Source of the DNA: Antrodiella citrinella
Taxonomy: Eukaryota > Basidiomycota > Agaricomycetes > Polyporales > Steccherinaceae
NCBI GenBank assembly: GCA_004802725.1
Contig: SGPM01000071.1
Location: 31,042-95,041, forward strand
DNA length: 64,000 nt
Direction: 5' to 3'
In this document: positions 59,815 to 64,000 of the stretch, piece after piece
How positions within the stretch are numbered: the stretch's first letter is position 1
Layout: each line of letters opens with the position of its first letter
Translations under genes and position numbers: made by a program
Notes under the pieces: generated by a model
Databases searched by the model: none
What the model was told of the DNA's origin: nothing
The model's input: only the letters and a program-made list of their open reading frames with translations

Positions 59815-62800
59815 ATGGCTTCCGGCCATAGTGGTTCGCCAGCCGTCACACAGCCAGCCTGTCAATGTCCGGCTGGTACACCCTGTGGCTGTGGCTTGTA
59901 TGCAGGGGAGGACACATCTCTCGCATTTCCGTCGCACGAAGTATGTCATTCGTTTCTTGCTTCAACCTTTACAGATACTAATTGGGATTACTAGGGAACC
60001 CCTACGCGTCAAAGCATCTCGTACCCGTGGCCTGGTGGTGCTGGTTCTTACACACCTTCTGGACAACCTTCAACACCTTCCGGCTCAGCTCCGAGTCCGC
60101 CTCACCCTGCGATACCAGCTGGTAGCGCAGAACCACACTCATTTCCTCCGGCTGCTACGTCATCGGCGTCTCAGCATCAGCCGCCTCCTCAGTACCCACC
60201 GCATTACTATCTGACATACCATGGTACGCAGTATGCCCCGCAAGGCTACTACGCGCCCGCTCCCCATCATGGAATGCCACCGCCCGGCTTTTACCCTGCC
60301 TCGAGCGGCCAACCTCAGGCTGGACTTTCGTACCAAATGTATGCACACGGTCCGCCGGCTGCCCCAGCACCTCCTACCACCGTCACCAATGCTCTCACCA
60401 TCAATCTCTCTCCTCCTCGACGAGGTCAGAAACGCTCACGAGCCACCAGTACTGCCAGGAACGCCCCGGCGCGAGCTTCTCAGCGTCGACGTACTAGTAA
60501 GGACAATGATTCAAGTTCCGAGTACACAGGCCCGGGCGTCCCTGGTGTTGGTCCATCGTCAATGCCAAACACGGGATTCCAGACGACTGCGCCGCACCCT
60601 GCGCTTGCTCCTTCTCTTCTCGCAGATGCCGAGGTTCCTGGCTACAGGTCGCTTCTAAAGGAAGCACGTCAGAATCCAGCAACGTCTGCGAGCGATTGTT
60701 GGTTCTTCACCCGACCAAACGGCGAGACCTCTCACAAGCCTACGAGCCTACCCGACGTAGCTCCTCCGCTCTACACGGGGAAGCCCATTGTACCTCAAGG
60801 CAAGGAGGCTTATGTTTCCTGTCGTCTCTGCCCACTGTACGTCAACCTTTTCTTTTGTCAGTCTCACAACAGCTCATTATTCATTTACATAGTGATTCGA
60901 AGAATTGGACAGCGTGGAAGATACAGAATGGTCAGACGACTGCAATCCGTAAGCATCTTGTACGGTACCATCCCAAAGAGTACCGTGAGACCGTGATCGG
61001 TCTCGGTCTCAAGGGTTGGGAGGATAATCTGCGCAAGACGGAAGCGAACGATGCTCAGCAATCTGAAGTCCGTGAGGCGTTCACTATCGCTCGCTTTCAT
61101 GAGTTACTGGTGCGTTGGATAGTAGCAGATGATCAGGTACGTCGCGACCATCCATATATGTATTCATGCACTAATGATATGTCGGTAGTCAATCAATGTT
61201 ACCTCAACCGACGAATTTAGAGATCTCATACTTTATCTCAACGCAGACCTTTCCGACGATGACATCCCCCACCGGACCTTTTTGACGACTCTTCTTGGGA
61301 AGATGTTCAAGACGGAGCATCTGAAACTTGAAGACGACGTTCAGGTGAGTAGCAATTGAATGTACCACTGTATTCAAACTGATATCATTTGTTTTCGTCA
61401 CAGAACGCGCTCGGTCGTGTTTCGTTCACCTGCGATGTTTGGTCCGACAAGAATATACGTGGATTCATGGGTGTGACACTCCACTTCATCAACAAGGATG
61501 AACGTGGTCATTTGAGGCTGCGTGCGCGTCTCGGCGCATTTCGTTTCATCAAAGGTACACATACCGGAGTTGATCTTGCAAGACAATTCGTGCACATATT
61601 ACGAGAGCTGGGAATCCTACACAAGGTGTGTCCTCGTCGCGTCCTCGCCATGTGAATCAGATCTGACAAAGGTTGAAGATTGGTATGCTCACTATGGATA
61701 ACGCATCAAGTGGCGATACCATGATGGAGGAGCTTGAGCGGCTTTTGACGGCTGCTGGGATTCGTTTTCATCGGGATGGCAATCGCATCAGGTAATTGAA
61801 ATCCTATTCATGTACATGTCCTCTGACATGTTCTGTTCTGCGACAGATGCTTTCCGCATGTCATCAATCTAGCTGTACAAGCGGCCCTTGCAAAACTCAC
61901 AGAGGTAGAGCCTCTTTCGACATTCACATTCGACACTGCTGCGTTGGACGACGATGATACCGTGGAAGACCCTCCCATCGCCACTGGCACCCGTACCGCA
62001 CTCGAAGCAGACCCATCATATCATGCGGCGTTACTTCGTGATCCAGTCACTCTTGTACGCAAACTGGTTTCAAGCTGTCGGGTATCTCGACTGCGTCGTG
62101 ACGACTTCCATGACACCATCCTGAAGGGAAATGCGGATGGTTCTTTCCAGCAGAAGCTCCGACCAGTGCAGCTTCTGCGCGATATGGAAGTTCGTTGGTC
62201 TTCGACGTACCTCATGATTGATCGTGCTCTTGAACTCTATCCTGTACGTCTCCGACATCATCTGACTGTTGAGTAGTCACTTCAAGTTCCCTTTCACTGA
62301 TCACATCGTTACAGGCGATCAAGAAATTCATCGAGCTGCCCAAGTATCAACGCGATCTCGATGGCACCCTTTTGACGGAGAACGAGCTCCGTGTTTTACG
62401 AGACATTCACCGTCTTCTCAAGCTCCCACATCGCGTGCAAGAACTGCTGGCTAGTGAGAAAACGCCCACACTCGCATTGGTTCTACCGGCGTATGAGAAG
62501 CTCATCAAGACACTTCGCATCATGGAAACCTCTCGAGCACATCAGAAGCTCGGTCATGCCATCGCCGTGGCAGCTCTCAAGCTTGAGAAATACCTGGCCA
62601 AAACTCGATCAACTCGTGTGTACGCTCTNGCGATGAGTNCGTTCTATTCCTTTCAGCGTTGATCCTTGCCATTGCTGACATCGTTTCTCTATTAGTACTC
62701 AACCCGACAATTAAATTACAGTGGCTTCAAGACAACTGGGTACTTGAGGATGTTGAGAAGGCACGGAAATGGGTTATAGAGGCGGTGAGTACTCGTGCGT

Positions 62801-63690
62801 CATTGACGTCTATAATCTGATCTTGTTTCTACAGATGACAGAGTATCGTGTTGAGATACGCACTGCCACAGGCTCGACTACAGCTCAGGCTCCTGGATCC
62901 GTGGCCCCTCCTACATCTTGTCCTCCCGTGTTCGTCCCCGTCACACGCGACTCCACGCGTCTAGCCTCATCTTCTCGGGCCTCAAAAGCACAAGCATCCG
63001 GCTACGCGGAGCTGGAAGCTCTTATGCGATCGTACTCGGAGGACTCTCTCGACACAGAGTCCTCTCAAGCCACTGCAAGCACCTCCGGCTCAGCCGGTAC
63101 CGAGTCCGTAGTGGAGTCCCCCGAAGAACGAGAGGCTCCTTTACAGGTCGAGGACAGGCAAGCGGTACAAAACGAGCTGGATCAGTATACGAGGGCCGGC
63201 CTGTCTTCATCTGCAAGTGGGCCACTGGACCTAGTGTTCTATTGGGAGGTGCGTACTTTCGTGCTGCAATTCGGATCAATCACATAAGACGTCGGGATTA
63301 CTTCTACAGAGTGTTCGCAGCAAGTATCCCCTTCTATTCCGCATTGCAATGGATGTTTTGCCTATTCAGGCGTCAGCCGTTCCTTGCGAACGGGTTTTTT
63401 CCTCCAGCAAGGAAACCGATACCATGCGTCGGTCGAGACTTTCCGCAGCCCTGATTGAAACCCTTCAAGTCCTCAAGTTCACGTTTCGGCAAGAGCGATT
63501 GGATTTTCGTGACAAATGGCTCGATCGGGAGACGGAGCTCGTCACCATTCACGTATCGGACGAGGAGATAGAGGAGCTCATGTCCCAAGGCAAGCTTAGC
63601 GAACTTATGAGCTTGCTCAACGAGCAGATGCAGGCGGAAGATGCTGCAGCTCCGCGGACTTTTCCCGTTGACGAGAATTCTGAGGAGTAG
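59815..63690 (+). mobile_element. hAT (Ac-like) transposase gene, BED zinc finger plus hATC domain
   Basis: Met 59815 starts MASGHSGSPAVTQPACQC and a Pro/Ser/Tyr-rich N-terminus; phase-correct introns (about 50 nt) then give the BED finger CRLCPLDSKNWTAWK with HLVRYHPKEY. Core transposase blocks follow in order: FTCDVWSD with first Asp, MLTMDNASSGDTMMEE with second Asp, RCFPHVINLAVQAAL (CxxH), DMEVRWSSTYLM (RW). At the end, YPLLFRIAMDVLPIQASAVP with CERVFSSSKETDTMRR is the hATC dimerisation block with the catalytic Glu. Stop at 63690; about 1,100 residues. Two Ns at 62630 and 62639 fall at a splice donor (GTNCGT), so the gene may be fully intact. No inverted terminal repeats were located. Confidence 0.85.
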
Positions 63691-63823
63691 ATATATTCTA
63701 TATGTTTCTAATACATTTTCCTACTACTATGTTGGCTCGCATGGCATTCACAACCCCCCGAGAGTCGATACGAGCTGCACGCAGTGCGGCGGCAGCAGCA
63801 GCAGCTTCATCAATACTACCTAA

Positions 63824-63867
63824 GGCCCTGTTCGGGAGCTCGAGTCGAGTCGAGTAGAGTCGAGTTG
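63824..63867 (+). repeat. Possible PIF/Harbinger-like terminal repeat start with short tandem repeats
   Basis: GGCCCTGTTCGGGAGC directly after TAA, resembling the GGCCCTGTT-type terminal repeat and 3-bp TWA target-site duplication of PIF/Harbinger elements, followed by tandem TCGAG units (63840-63865). The other end would lie beyond the window, so this is a suspicion only. Confidence 0.35.
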
Positions 63868-64000
63868 ACCTGCCTTAAAAGGACGTGAGAATGATGTCGG
63901 GCAACGCGGACTGGACGCTGACTCGAGATCATGAGGGAGTGACTCTGGGGTGACGATTGTGGGTGACGATTAGATCATCACTGATAGCGTGTACGTTCGA
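63868..64000. other. Right edge, no gene seen
   Basis: The last 133 bases hold no gene. A 14-base segment GGGTGACGATT is repeated in tandem near 63950-63970 (TGGGGTGACGATTGTGGGTGACGATT), possibly part of the element suspected at 63824. Confidence 0.4.

Overview
This 64-kb window looks like nuclear DNA of a filamentous basidiomycete, most likely an agaricomycete. The evidence is dense genes on both strands, many 50-60-nt GT-AG introns with CTNAC-like branch sites, F-box/LRR gene families in several states of decay, a hAT transposon, and typical fungal orthologues. Short runs of N mark unresolved bases, mainly at 1.37-2.66 kb and at 62.63 kb. All names below come from reading translations and motifs; no database search was possible, and most exon borders are hand-inferred.

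Left part (0-16.6 kb): the minus strand carries an F-box/LRR-type gene cut by the window edge, a membrane-anchored spermidine-synthase-like methyltransferase-fold protein, an M28 metallopeptidase of the glutamate carboxypeptidase II/transferrin-receptor-like type, glycogen branching enzyme, a disordered protein of unknown function, a small MAPEG-family membrane protein and a membrane-anchored short-chain dehydrogenase. Middle-left (16.6-24 kb), plus strand: a tandem pair of small two-exon paralogues that I cannot assign, then a 597-residue ACT-domain protein resembling the arginine sensor CASTOR/GATS.

Middle (24.9-33 kb), minus strand: three tandem copies of a single-pass membrane protein gene with a Ser/Thr-rich stalk (the first intact, the other two damaged), then a mitochondrial RF2-class peptide chain release factor. 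A stray copy of that factor's 3' end lies between the second and third membrane gene, which reveals a direct duplication of about 2.3 kb. From 33.4 to 37.9 kb lie a PDP/PTC5-like PP2C phosphatase (+) and a USP36/UBP-like deubiquitinase (-).

Right part: the TOR kinase gene (40.1-48.8 kb, minus) is complete from HEAT repeats to FATC and is bracketed by two related, decayed F-box/LRR genes on the plus strand. Then follow a C2H2 zinc-finger regulator, an F-box protein, an ArfGAP of the ARFGAP1/Gcs1 type and a weak hypothetical gene. The last 6 kb hold mobile-element DNA: a small zinc-finger ORF, an antisense accessory ORF, a near-intact BED-hAT transposase, and at the edge the possible start of a PIF/Harbinger-like terminal repeat.

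Functionally, TOR and a CASTOR-like amino-acid-sensor candidate lie within 30 kb of each other. The most unusual items are this pairing, the RF2-class factor in a lineage whose mitochondria normally read UGA as Trp, the tandem orphan pair, and the segmental duplication.
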